NCBI GenBank assembly: GCA_963771025.1
Contig: CAVYRL010000004.1
Span: 186,001 to 250,000 of the forward strand
From: Miltoncostaea sp963771025
Lineage (GTDB): Bacteria; Actinomycetota; Thermoleophilia; Miltoncostaeales; Miltoncostaeaceae
DNA: 64,000 nt
Reading direction: 5' to 3'
The position numbers were made by a program, and so were the translations under genes. Below the pieces are notes generated by a model. That model was not told the DNA's origin. It worked only from the letters and a program-made list of their open reading frames with translations, and made no database searches. The number at the start of each line of letters is the position of its first letter. Position 1 is the stretch's first letter. Of this stretch, positions 18,197 to 26,743 are shown one piece after another.

Positions 18197-19465
18197 ATGC
18201 GCATCGTCATCTGGCACGGCTACCTGCTCGGCGGAACCGGCTCGAACGTCTACACGCGCTCGCTGGCGCGGGCGTGGCGCCGGCTGGGACACGAGGTGGT
18301 CGTCATCTGCCAGGACCCGCACCCCGATGATCACGGCCTGCTGGGCGCGCGGGTGGTGCGGCCGTCGATCGGACCGCGGCTGCCGGTGTTCGTCCTCGAC
18401 TCGTACGAAGACGTCGAGGCGTGCCTTCTCGCTGAGATGCCACGCTCCGAGCTGGACCGGATCGTCGAGCTCAACGCTGCCGCGATACGCGCGGAGCTGC
18501 CCGCGGATCTGGTGCTCGTGAACCACGTGTTGCTCGGGGCTCCCGTGGGGGCGGCGGCGGGAGCGCCGTTCGTCGTGAAGGCGCACGGATCAGAGCTCGA
18601 GTACGCCATGCGCGGCGCGCCCGCGCTCTGCGGCTGGGCGCGCGAGACGCTCGCATCGGCGGCAGCCGTGGTCGCCGGCTCCGAACACGTGCGCCGGGTG
18701 CTCGGCGAGGTGGTCGGCCCGGGGTCCTACGAGCAGCGGGTGCGGGTCGTGCCGCCGGGGGTGGATGTCGACGAACTGCGGCCCGAGCCCCGCGAGCAGG
18801 CCCTGGCGAGCCTGATCGCCCAGTGTCGCCTCGACCCACCGAACCCTCCCTCGGCGCGCGACGAGCGCGCGCCCGACGAGGGCAACGCCGAGCGCCTCGC
18901 CGATTTCCTCGTCGGCGAAGCCCCCACGGTGCTCTACGTCGGGAAGCTCAGCCGCGAGAAGGGCGTCCACCTGCTTCTCGAGGCCCTCGGCCGGCTCGAC
19001 GCGCGGGCGGTGATCGTCGGCTTCGGCCCGGAGCGGGCCGGCTTGGAGGAGCAGGCCGGGCCGCGCGTCCTCTTCACCGGCGCCCTCGAGCATCGCCACC
19101 TCGCCCACCTGTGGCCGCTGGCCGACGTGAGCGTGACGCCGTCGGTCTTTCCCGAGGCATTCGGCATGGTCGCCGCCGAGGCGGCCTCCTGCGGCTCACC
19201 GCCGCTTGTGGCCAGGCACTCGGGCCTCGCCGAGGTGGCCCTGGGCCTCGAGGGCGAGTATCCGCCCGAGTACCGTCACCTCGCCGCGTTCACCCCCGGC
19301 GACGTCGATGACCTGGCGGCCAAGCTGAGGGCCATTCTGGCCCTTCCTGCCGCCGAGCGCGCCGCGCTCGGGGCGGCCGCGCGCCGGGCGGCGGTCCACC
19401 TGTGGAGCTGGGAGGGGATCGCCGAGAACCTGCTGACGCTCAGGACGGGTCCGGGCGAGGACTGA
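18197..19465 (+). CDS. GT4-family glycosyltransferase
   Basis: This 422-aa protein has the two-domain GT-B layout. The N-terminal domain has GYLLGGTGSNVYTRSLARAW and the middle VVPPGVDVDEL. The C-terminal donor-binding domain has VLYVGKLSREKGVHLLLEAL and the E-x7-E-like FPEAFGMVAAEAASCG. It would transfer a sugar from a nucleotide-sugar donor to a cytosolic acceptor, which is unknown. The frame is open from 18098, but homology begins at the ATG at 18197 (MRIVIWHGYLLGG). No neighbouring glycan genes are nearby, so the product is unclear. Confidence 0.85.
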   Translation: MRIVIWHGYLLGGTGSNVYTRSLARAWRRLGHEVVVICQDPHPDDHGLLGARVVRPSIGPRLPVFVLDSYEDVEACLLAEMPRSELDRIVELNAAAIRAELPADLVLVNHVLLGAPVGAAAGAPFVVKAHGSELEYAMRGAPALCGWARETLASAAAVVAGSEHVRRVLGEVVGPGSYEQRVRVVPPGVDVDELRPEPREQALASLIAQCRLDPPNPPSARDERAPDEGNAERLADFLVGEAPTVLYVGKLSREKGVHLLLEALGRLDARAVIVGFGPERAGLEEQAGPRVLFTGALEHRHLAHLWPLADVSVTPSVFPEAFGMVAAEAASCGSPPLVARHSGLAEVALGLEGEYPPEYRHLAAFTPGDVDDLAAKLRAILALPAAERAALGAAARRAAVHLWSWEGIAENLLTLRTGPGED

Positions 19466-19739
19466 AGCCAAGGGCTCATCGGGGCGCGTCCCCGACCCGC
19501 TTCACGGCGCCCGAGGCCAACGCCGCCGGACGGGTCGCTGACCGATGCAGGCCGGTGAGCCCTCGCGGCGAGGTCGTCCGGCCCTCGCCCGCCAGGTGGC
19601 CCGCCCAGCCGGGCACGCCGGGCTCGCTTCCGTCCATGCTCTCTGCCAGGGTCGTCGTCGACCGGCTCCCGAGAGATGAGGCGCGGTTCACGCCGGACCG
19701 CCGCCCGATCCCGGTATGGCGCCCCCCTTGGAGGTCTCG

Positions 19740-21005
19740 ATGGCCATCGGCGATACCGATATGCCTCGCTCGCTCGTATGTGTCGCCCTCGTCGCCGCGC
19801 TGGGCCTGCTGGTCTGGGGCCCCCCGTCCGCCGCCGCGGCCGCGGCACCCCGGCAGGTGATCGTCATCCAGATGGTCAACATCGGGGCGCCGGGCAACCC
19901 GGCGGCGGCGATCGTGCCCTTCCAGGACGCGATCTACCCGACCTGCGCCCAGTCGGGGGCGGCGAACTGTCTCTCCGTCGGTGCGGTCGCTCGTCGCTAC
20001 CGCATCGGCCGGCTCGAGGTGACGGTCCGCCAGTGGGTCAAGTTCCTCAACACGGCCGACCCGGCGGGCAGGAACCGGCACCGTCTCTACAGCGCCTCCG
20101 AGAGCTCCGCGAGCTGGCCGAAGTACGGCCAGATCAACTTCCGGGCGAAGGCCCGGCGCGGACGCCACTACTCGGTGGCCTTCGCCCAATGGGCGGACAA
20201 GCCCTACGGGTTCGCGAACTTCCTCCGCGCCGCCCGTTTCGCGAACTCCGTGGAGAACGGGCAGATCCTCTCGAAAGGCACGGTCACCGAGGGCCGGGTG
20301 AGGGTCACGCGGTACCGCGTTCGCCTCTCCCCGGCCACCGAGCGCGGCATGTACGACCTGCGTGACACGCGCAACGGACCGACCCGTGCCAGGGCCCGCG
20401 GATTCGTCATCCCGAGCCAGGACGAATGGATCAAGGCGGCGTACTTCGATCCGGCCGGCGGCGGGCAGTACTCGTACTGGAAGTATCCGACGAACCCCGG
20501 CACGTTCGGATCCGGGTCAACCGACGCTCCGAGCAGCACCGTCCTCGACGGCGCGACCGGCGACGTCACGGCCGCCACGTCCGTCCCGCGCGCCACCTTC
20601 CACGCCGGCGGCGTGCCGGCGCCCTCGTGGTGTCCCGGTCAGATCACGCCGCAGTCCACGTGCGCGGTCGTCAACCCGTTCGGTATCGACCCGGTCGCGT
20701 ATCCGATGCTGTACCAGGGAAGCCTCGGAACGGTGGGGCAGGCGGCGACGCCGTCACCCTGGGGGACGCTCGACCAGGGCGGCAACGCGGTCGAGTGGAC
20801 CGACACGATCGCCCCCGCGCCAGGCGGGGCCCCCGGGGTCCGGACATGGCGGCGGCTCCACGGCGGGGTCCCCAACGCCCCCGCCTACCAACTCTGGCTC
20901 TCGGCGGTCGGCCTGCAGCCGCAGAACAACCTGCTCTTCACGCGCACCTATCCCTGGCTCGGCTTCCGGATCGGCGCGATCGGAGATCCGCGCCCGCGCC
21001 GCTAG
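19740..21005 (+). CDS. Secreted SUMF1/FGE-sulfatase-fold protein lacking catalytic cysteines
   Basis: This 421-aa protein starts with a signal peptide (MPRSLVCVALVAALGLLVWG, inside the first 30 residues). It then shows the FGE-sulfatase (SUMF1) fold: YRIGRLEVTVRQWVKFLN, RGFVIPSQDEWIKAAYFD, WGTLDQGGNAVEWTDT, and the closing YPWLGFRIGA. The paired catalytic cysteines of true formylglycine-generating enzymes are absent from the C-terminal region, so it is unlikely to oxidise sulfatase cysteine. It may be a structural or binding protein. The ATG at 19740 is chosen because GGAG lies six bases upstream. The true FGE in this window is at 54374. Confidence 0.78.
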   Translation: MAIGDTDMPRSLVCVALVAALGLLVWGPPSAAAAAAPRQVIVIQMVNIGAPGNPAAAIVPFQDAIYPTCAQSGAANCLSVGAVARRYRIGRLEVTVRQWVKFLNTADPAGRNRHRLYSASESSASWPKYGQINFRAKARRGRHYSVAFAQWADKPYGFANFLRAARFANSVENGQILSKGTVTEGRVRVTRYRVRLSPATERGMYDLRDTRNGPTRARARGFVIPSQDEWIKAAYFDPAGGGQYSYWKYPTNPGTFGSGSTDAPSSTVLDGATGDVTAATSVPRATFHAGGVPAPSWCPGQITPQSTCAVVNPFGIDPVAYPMLYQGSLGTVGQAATPSPWGTLDQGGNAVEWTDTIAPAPGGAPGVRTWRRLHGGVPNAPAYQLWLSAVGLQPQNNLLFTRTYPWLGFRIGAIGDPRPRR

Positions 21006-21023
21006 TCACACCGCGAGGACTGC

Positions 21024-21055
21024 CCCCTCCCACCGGTGCAGTCCGGCGGGAGGGG
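21024..21055 (+). terminator. GC-rich hairpin after the SUMF1-like gene
   Basis: CCCCTCCC (21024-21031) pairs with GGGAGGGG (21048-21055), with an inner CCGG/CCGG pairing and a short loop. It begins 19 nt after the stop codon. There is no T-run, as is common for high-GC actinobacterial terminators. Confidence 0.5.
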
Positions 21056-21157
21056 CATGAGTCCGGGGCGGGGCGCGGACCGGCATGGGCACCGGCCCGC
21101 GGCTTGCCTCAATGCTTGCGATTTCGCCCGCCAGGACGACTGTTCCTGCCGGGTCGT

Positions 21158-23998
21158 TCAGACGCTCGCCATTGCGCGGTGGAGGTCATGTCGCGTACGG
21201 ATCCCGAGCTTGCGGTAGGCGCTCGACAGGTGCGCCTCCACGGTCTTCGGAGTCACGTACAGGGCCTGCGCGATGTCCTTGTTGCTTGCTCCCTCTGCGG
21301 CCATTCGGGCGACGCGACGCTCGCTCGCCGTCAGCGCGCCGGCACCCGAGAGGGCGGCGTTGCGCGGACGGACGCCCGCGGCACGCAGCTCGTCTCGTAG
21401 GTGCACGACCAGCGCCGCGGCCTCGCAGTTGGTTGCGATCTCCAGTCCGTGGCGCAGCGGCTCCCGGGCCTCGCTCAGGCGTCGCCGGAGCCTCAGGGCG
21501 GTCCCCTGGGCGGCGAGGGCCCTCGCGTAGTCCAGCCGAGCGGGCGAGGGCGCAAGCACCGCCACGGCCTCGTCCAGCGCATCCTGGTCGCCCGAGACCT
21601 CGCCGAGCACCCGCAGGCTGCGTCCGAGCGCGCGCGGCGCGCCCCAGTGCCTGGCGTCCGGCAACTCGCTGCGCGCCGCGGCGACGGCCTCCTCGACCCG
21701 GCCGAGGCGATGGAGCGCGGTCGCCTTCAGCGAACGCCACGGAATCCAGGCCGGATTCGACACGGTGGCGGCGAACCGGCGCTCGCACTCGTCGGCCAGG
21801 ACCAGGGCCTCCGCGAACTGACCGGCGGCCACGCGATGGCGCAGGCGCGCGTGCAGCCACCAGGCGACGGTGTCGTTCTCGGGCAGCGCGAGGTCGGCGG
21901 GCATCCCGACCGCGGCGAGCGTGGCCCCGGCTCCCGCGACGTCGCCGCGGTCGATCTGGACCTGGGCCAGGTAGGCGCCGGGGAAGAGCTTCACCGCGTC
22001 GGAGCCCCAGGCGGCGTGGTTCTGGCCCGACTCGACGAAGAGGCGCTCGGCCTCCGCAAGCTCGCCGCGCACGCACAGCGCAAGCCCGCGAAACAGATGC
22101 GCGGCGACGGCGATGAGGAGGGATCCGTGGCGGTGCGCAGCCGCGAGTAGCTCCTGGGTGGCGGCGAGCGCGTCCTCGCGGTCCGCCATGATCAGCACGA
22201 TCACCGCGCCGATGAGGTGGGCGCCCGCCGCCTCCGGGCTCGAGAGCGCCCCGCCCCCGGTGGCCATGAGGGCTACCGGGACCGCATCGGCCGCCCGCGC
22301 CCCGCCGAGCGCCCACTGGTACGCGATCGCCCCGGCCAAGGCGCGCGAGCCGAGGCTGTCGCCGGTGGGCAGTCGTCGTCGCAACTCGTCATCGGCGAGG
22401 GGCGGCACCTGGAGGGGGTCGAAGCGGGCGACGACCAGCCGCCACGCCGCGAGGTGGTCGACCAGGTCCGAGTGCTCCGGGTCCAGCGCCGACGTCGCCT
22501 CGACGGTGACGGCTGCCGCCTCGCGTGGCTGCGAGGTGAAGTAGAGGACCTCGGCCAGCTTCAAGGCGATCCGCGCCCGCTGCACGGGGTCGCCCGATGC
22601 GCCCAGCGCCCGTCGCAGGGGCTCGGCCGCATCGGCGCCGCGCGTGAGGGCACGGGCGGTGCCGAGGAGGAGCAGGAGTTCGGCCACGCGGTCATCGTCG
22701 GGCGGCTCGGAGACGGCTCGAGTCAGGTAGGCCGCGGCACTCTCGGCCGCCCCACGCGACATCGCCTGGCGCGCCGCCTCGGCCAACACGTCCACCGCCC
22801 ACCCACGACCCCTCGCCGGCGACGCCAGCAGGTGGGCGGCCACCCTCTCCGAAGAGGCTCCGGCGGAGTGGAGATCCTCGGCCGCGCGGGCGTGCTGGAG
22901 CTCGCGCTCACCCGGCGGCACGTCGTGGTACACGGCGGTGCGCACGAGCGGATGGACGAAGCCGAGGGGTGGGTCGGGGCGAAGGATCTCCGCGCGGGCC
23001 AGGCTGCCGGTGGCCTCGGCCGCCGTGCGCTCGTCCACGTCGGCGAGTCGGGCCACGAGCGAGAGGTCGGCGGGCTCCCCCAGCACGGCGACGGCTCGGG
23101 CCACCGCCACCGCCACCGCGTCGAGACGAGCCAGCCGCACCCCCACCGATCGCGACACCGCTCGGGGGCCGACCTCCTGAAGGAGCGCGGTGACGTCTGC
23201 GCCCGCGGGCGCGCCCTCGCTCGCCAGTGAGGCCAGGAGCTCGTCGAGCAGAAGCGGGTTGCCGCCTGTGGCGCGGTGACAGGCCACCGCCATCTCGTCC
23301 GCGGCGCTCGCCCCCAGCCGGTCGCCGATGAGCCCCGCGGTCGCGGTCGCCGAGAGGAGCGTCGGCCGTACGGGAACGGCCAGGGGCTCTCCGCTCAGCT
23401 CGCCGAGGAACGCCGTGTCGGCGTCCGGCTCGAGCGGCCGGACCGAGGCGATGATGGCGAGGGGCAGGCCCTCGAGCCGTCGGGTCAAGTAGGCGAGGAA
23501 GCGCAGGGATGCCCGGTCGCACCAGTGCAGATCGTCCACCGCAAGCATGAGCGGGCGCTCGCCACACAGGTTGAGACACAGCCAGTAGAGGCCGTGCAGG
23601 GCGGCGAACGAGACGTCGATCGGCGGTGTGTCGGCATCGGTGATCGGCCCGAGCACGGGGCGGGCTGCCGCGGCCGAGCCCTCCAGGAGCGCCGCCGCGG
23701 CGCCCGGCTCGGCCAACGCGGCCTCGAAGAGCTGGCGCACCACCCCGTAGGGGAACTCGCGCTCCAGCTCGCTGGCCCGCGCCGCCAGGACGCGGAAGCC
23801 GGCACCGGCGCCCAAGCGGCGGCCCTCGGCCACCAGCCGGGTCTTGCCGATGCCGGCCGGCCCCTCCACCAGCACGAGGTGCCCCTGCCCCTCTGCCGAT
23901 TGCTCGACCAGCGCGCCGATCGCCGCCAGCTCGGTCTCGCGCTCGAGCAGGCGGCCCTCGCGCCTTCCGGCGTTCCGGGTCTCCAGGTGACTCTCCAC
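21158..23998 (-). CDS. Large ATP-binding LuxR-family (LAL) regulator (second copy)
   Basis: This 946-aa regulator has an AAA-type ATPase (LLERETELAAI, Walker A GPAGIGKT near residues 46-53, Walker B-like LMLAVDDLHWCD), a long helical repeat region and a LuxR helix-turn-helix at the C-terminus (LTASERRVARMAAEGASNKD, VTPKTVEAHLSSAYRKLGI). The frame is open further upstream, but conserved sequence starts near the GTG at 23998; a GTG at 24043 is the alternative, and neither has a clear ribosome binding site. A DUF4242 gene lies upstream on the same strand, mirroring the first LAL/DUF4242 pair. Confidence 0.87.
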   Translation of the reverse strand: MESHLETRNAGRREGRLLERETELAAIGALVEQSAEGQGHLVLVEGPAGIGKTRLVAEGRRLGAGAGFRVLAARASELEREFPYGVVRQLFEAALAEPGAAAALLEGSAAAARPVLGPITDADTPPIDVSFAALHGLYWLCLNLCGERPLMLAVDDLHWCDRASLRFLAYLTRRLEGLPLAIIASVRPLEPDADTAFLGELSGEPLAVPVRPTLLSATATAGLIGDRLGASAADEMAVACHRATGGNPLLLDELLASLASEGAPAGADVTALLQEVGPRAVSRSVGVRLARLDAVAVAVARAVAVLGEPADLSLVARLADVDERTAAEATGSLARAEILRPDPPLGFVHPLVRTAVYHDVPPGERELQHARAAEDLHSAGASSERVAAHLLASPARGRGWAVDVLAEAARQAMSRGAAESAAAYLTRAVSEPPDDDRVAELLLLLGTARALTRGADAAEPLRRALGASGDPVQRARIALKLAEVLYFTSQPREAAAVTVEATSALDPEHSDLVDHLAAWRLVVARFDPLQVPPLADDELRRRLPTGDSLGSRALAGAIAYQWALGGARAADAVPVALMATGGGALSSPEAAGAHLIGAVIVLIMADREDALAATQELLAAAHRHGSLLIAVAAHLFRGLALCVRGELAEAERLFVESGQNHAAWGSDAVKLFPGAYLAQVQIDRGDVAGAGATLAAVGMPADLALPENDTVAWWLHARLRHRVAAGQFAEALVLADECERRFAATVSNPAWIPWRSLKATALHRLGRVEEAVAAARSELPDARHWGAPRALGRSLRVLGEVSGDQDALDEAVAVLAPSPARLDYARALAAQGTALRLRRRLSEAREPLRHGLEIATNCEAAALVVHLRDELRAAGVRPRNAALSGAGALTASERRVARMAAEGASNKDIAQALYVTPKTVEAHLSSAYRKLGIRTRHDLHRAMASV

Positions 23999-24039
23999 GG
24001 GCGGACATCGTAGTCCCGCCCCCGAGGCGACCGGCGTCG

Positions 24040-24177
24040 TCACCGCGCGGTCGCGAAGCGGACGAACCCGGTCGCGGAGACGTCGTGTGCCTCGTCGGTC
24101 GCCCGGAGCGCGACGCGGTAACCCCTGGCGTTGAGCGCGAGGGCCGACCCGGGGAGGAAGGGCGTCAGCCCGGCGGG
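24040..24177 (-). pseudogene. 3' remnant of a secreted beta-domain protein
   Basis: A 45-codon frame ending at TGA reads as a typical extracellular beta-sandwich end (PFLPGSALALNARGYRVALR, then ATDEAHDVSATGFVRF). It has no start codon and is closed upstream by a TGA at 24178. The composition looks like genuine protein (an L-x-G-YRVALRATD motif as in Ig-like or fibronectin-like modules). It is probably the tail of a gene lost by deletion between the LAL regulator and the DUF4242 gene. Confidence 0.45.
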
Positions 24178-24201
24178 TCATCGGCATCTCCGGCCTCAGG
24201 C

Positions 24202-24233
24202 CCCACCGGCGGCCCGGGAGGGCCGCCGGTGGG
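24202..24233 (-). terminator. Perfect 14-bp hairpin after the DUF4242 gene
   Basis: CCCACCGGCGGCCC (24202-24215) and GGGCCGCCGGTGGG (24220-24233) are perfectly complementary around a GGGA loop. The hairpin begins seven bases after the DUF4242 stop on the minus strand. No T-run follows. Confidence 0.65.
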
Positions 24234-24239
24234 CGGCGA

Positions 24240-24533
24240 TCACGCCACGACGGGCGCCGGGTCGGGCCGGAGGACGACCGTGTCGGCGATGGGCGTGATC
24301 TCGTCGGCGGGCATGCCGACCGACTCGGCGTGGGCGCGGATCGCCTCGGGGCTCTCGGCCTCGTAGATGCACAGCGTGCCCAGGTCCCCCCTGCCCTCTG
24401 CGAGCACGTAGCTCCGGATCCAGCGCACGCCGGAGCCGGGCTTCTCGCCCTCGGTTGACGACCGCCCGCCGGCCGCCTCGAGGTGAGCCGGGGTCTCCCA
24501 GCCGTTGCGCCGCCTGATCGCGTAGAGGTTCAT
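24240..24533 (-). CDS. DUF4242 domain protein (copy B)
   Basis: This 97-aa protein shows the DUF4242 pattern: a beta-strand start (MNLYAIRRR), GVRWIRSYV, LCIYEAESPEAIRAHAESVG and the end MPADEITPIADTVV. GGAG lies seven bases before the ATG, so it is conventionally translated, unlike copy A. The fold is a small ferredoxin-like alpha/beta sandwich; the role is unknown. It lies upstream of the second LAL regulator on the same strand, separated by a terminator hairpin and a gene remnant. Confidence 0.82.
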   Translation of the reverse strand: MNLYAIRRRNGWETPAHLEAAGGRSSTEGEKPGSGVRWIRSYVLAEGRGDLGTLCIYEAESPEAIRAHAESVGMPADEITPIADTVVLRPDPAPVVA

Positions 24534-25066
24534 TGCTTCTCCTTTGACGTGGCGTTCCGGGACCGATCTGCGATGTCCCGTTGTCGTGCAAGCACGCTAG
24601 GCACGCGCCCGGGCTCTGACATCCGGGGCGCCCCTCGACCGCGACCCCAAGGTTTGACCTCCATGGAGTCCACGGGGTCGCGTCTCCTCGAGATCGCCCC
24701 CGCGACTCCGCCGTGACGCTGCACGCGTACGCCGTTGCGAGGCCTTGCCGGTGGCGCCGGCGCGCTCAGCGCCGCACATCCGATGGATGGGCGCAAAACG
24801 ATCGACTCGGCCTATTGATGCGTCAGCCATCGGCCCTGACGCGAACGGGGCGGCGGGCACACCGTGAACGAAGACGGCGTGACGGGGCCACGATCCGGGA
24901 CGAAGGTGCATCAGATCGAGTGGGAGCCGAGATCGCCCTCGCGGAGCGCGATGCCCCCAACGGGATTCGAAAGCGTGTCGCGACTGGCAGGAAAATGACC
25001 GAGGTGGGATCCTCGCGCCGATGCCCCCTTCTCGAGGAGGGGGCAATCCGACAGAGGAGAGGAGCG
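24534..25066. other. Gene-free stretch holding a tRNA-Glu 3'-end copy
   Basis: No coding region is recognisable here; the open frames have no plausible composition. The notable content is a 24-bp copy of the tRNA-Glu 3' end at 24948-24971. The last 20 bases form the purine-rich ribosome binding region of the methyltransferase at 25067. Confidence 0.6.
24948..24971. repeat. att-like direct repeat: copy of the tRNA-Glu 3' end
   Basis: These 24 bp are identical to 33499-33522. They comprise the T-loop-to-acceptor end of the tRNA-Glu gene (ending in ATGCCCCCAACGGGATTCGA on the plus strand) plus four flanking bases. The rest of the tRNA is missing here. Both copies have the same orientation. Duplicated tRNA 3' ends are the usual footprint of tyrosine-recombinase integration. 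Confidence 0.6.
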
Positions 25067-26134
25067 ATGTCAACCTCCGAGATCGATGGAGCGAGGCTCG
25101 AGGCCTTCATGGGGCAGATGGTCGGGGACATGGGCGCGATGCTCACCGCACCGATGGTGATCCTCGGCGAGAAGCTGGGCCTCTACACGGCGATGGCGGG
25201 CGCCGGGCCGATGCCGGCGGCCGACCTGGCGCAGCGCACGAATACGAACGAGCGCTACGTCCGCGAATGGCTCAACCAGCAGGCCGCCTCGGGCTACGTC
25301 GTCTACGACGCCGGAGCCGACGCGTACGAGTTGCCGCCGGAGCAAGCGGCGGTGTTCGCCGACGAGGACAGCCCCGTGAACCTGGCCGGCGGCTTCGACA
25401 TCATCGAGTCGATTTTCGCCGACACGGAGAAGTTCGAACAGATCTTCCGCTCGGGTGAGGGGCTGGGATGGCACGAGCACGATGCCCGGCTGTTCTGCGG
25501 GACGGAGAAGTTCTTCCGACCCGGATACCGGACGCACCTGACCGCCGACTGGATCCCTTCGCTCGAGGGGGTCGTCGAGAAGCTGGAGGCCGGAGCGAAG
25601 GTCGCGGACGTCGGATGCGGCCACGGCGCGTTGACCATCATCCTGGCCCAGACCTACCCGAACTCCGAGATCATCGGCTACGACTATCACGAGGCCTCCA
25701 TCCAGGCCGCGCGCGAGCGCAGCGAGGAGGCGGGAATCGCGGAACGCGTGAGGTTCGAGGTCGCCAGGGCGCAGGACTACCCCGGTGAGGGTTACGACCT
25801 CGTGTGTGTGTTCGACTGCCTCCACGACATGGGCGACCCCGTCGGGGCGGCGACACACGTCCGTGAGACGATCGCCGACGATGGGACGTTCATGGTCGTC
25901 GAGCCGATGGCCGGCGACAGCATCCCCGACAACCTCAACCCGGTCGGTCGGATGTACTACGCGGCCTCGACGATCGTCTGCACCCCGGCGTCGCGTGCCC
26001 AGGAGGTGGGTCTCGGCCTCGGCGCCCAAGCCGGCGAGAAGCGGCTGACCGAGGTGCTCGGCGAGGGCGGCTTCACCCGAGTGCGCCGGGCGACGGAGAC
26101 GCCGTTCAACATGGTGCTGGAGGCGCGCCCCTAG
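25067..26134 (+). CDS. Class I SAM methyltransferase, Rv2258c-like (paralogue)
   Basis: This 355-aa protein is a clear paralogue of the methyltransferase at 4679, sharing ERYVREWLN, VADVGCGHGALTI, CVFDCLHDMGDP and NPVGRMYYAASTIVC. Layout is an N-terminal winged helix (1-100) and a Rossmann domain (about 175-300). The ATG at 25067 follows a strong GAGGAGAGGAG site, close to that of its paralogue. Unlike the first copy it is not coupled to a disulfide reductase and stands alone. It lies just inside the left tRNA-Glu repeat, so it may belong to an integrated segment. The substrate is unknown. Confidence 0.87.
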   Translation: MSTSEIDGARLEAFMGQMVGDMGAMLTAPMVILGEKLGLYTAMAGAGPMPAADLAQRTNTNERYVREWLNQQAASGYVVYDAGADAYELPPEQAAVFADEDSPVNLAGGFDIIESIFADTEKFEQIFRSGEGLGWHEHDARLFCGTEKFFRPGYRTHLTADWIPSLEGVVEKLEAGAKVADVGCGHGALTIILAQTYPNSEIIGYDYHEASIQAARERSEEAGIAERVRFEVARAQDYPGEGYDLVCVFDCLHDMGDPVGAATHVRETIADDGTFMVVEPMAGDSIPDNLNPVGRMYYAASTIVCTPASRAQEVGLGLGAQAGEKRLTEVLGEGGFTRVRRATETPFNMVLEARP

Positions 26135-26368
26135 TCACGGGCCGCACGACCTCGGATTCCACGGGCTTCGCGGAGCATCGTCCCCTCCCCGGGGCCCGTG
26201 GGGAGGTTCACACGGGGAGATCGGCATTGACGTCCCAGGGCGGCGCGGCGTCTGACCGACGCGGCGGCGCGTCACCGCGCCCGCTCAGCGCCGAGCCCGT
26301 GAAGGCCGCGGCGAAGGGCAGCGCCTCCTATAGTTCCCGCGGCGCGGATCACCCCGGGGAGGTTTCTC

Positions 26369-26638
26369 ATGGCTCAGCAGGGAGGCGATGACAGCGGCCG
26401 GACGGCCCGGCTCGGCGGGGGCGCGATCGCCTCGCTGACCGGCGTCGGGCTGCTCCTCATCGCCATGCTCCAGAACACCGAGGACGTCACCCTCGACTTC
26501 CTGTTCTGGAGCTTCACCTGGCCGCTGTGGCTCTTCGGCCTCGTGATGGCGCTCTTCGGCGCCCTGGTGTGGTTCGGACTCGGCGTGATCCGCCGGCACC
26601 GGCGACGCACGGCTCGGCGCGAGGGCCGTCGCGGCTGA
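26369..26638 (+). CDS. LapA/DUF1049-like small membrane protein
   Basis: This 89-aa protein has two membrane segments (about residues 19-36 and 46-72) joined by QNTEDVTLDFLFWSFTWPLWL, the pattern of the LapA (DUF1049) family, and a basic tail (RRHRRRTARREGRRG). GGGGAGG lies upstream of the ATG, and TATAGT at about 26330 is a plausible -10 box. Members help assemble envelope lipids in E. coli; the role in actinobacteria is unknown. Confidence 0.75.
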   Translation: MAQQGGDDSGRTARLGGGAIASLTGVGLLLIAMLQNTEDVTLDFLFWSFTWPLWLFGLVMALFGALVWFGLGVIRRHRRRTARREGRRG

Positions 26639-26743
26639 CGCGCTCCACCGGGCCCCGGGGGCCCGGTGGGGCCTGCCGGCCGAACGGCGGCGGCGCACTC
26701 CGCGCAGCCGCCGCACCGGGGGCCGGCGCACGGGGACGTTCCC

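Noticed and set aside
19740..21005. Second formylglycine-generating enzyme
   Set aside because: The catalytic cysteine pair of the C-terminal region is missing and the protein has a signal peptide, so only the fold assignment is kept.
24534..25066. A complete second tRNA-Glu gene at the left repeat
   Set aside because: Only the 24 bp of the 3' end match; no D-arm, anticodon arm or 5' acceptor strand is present.
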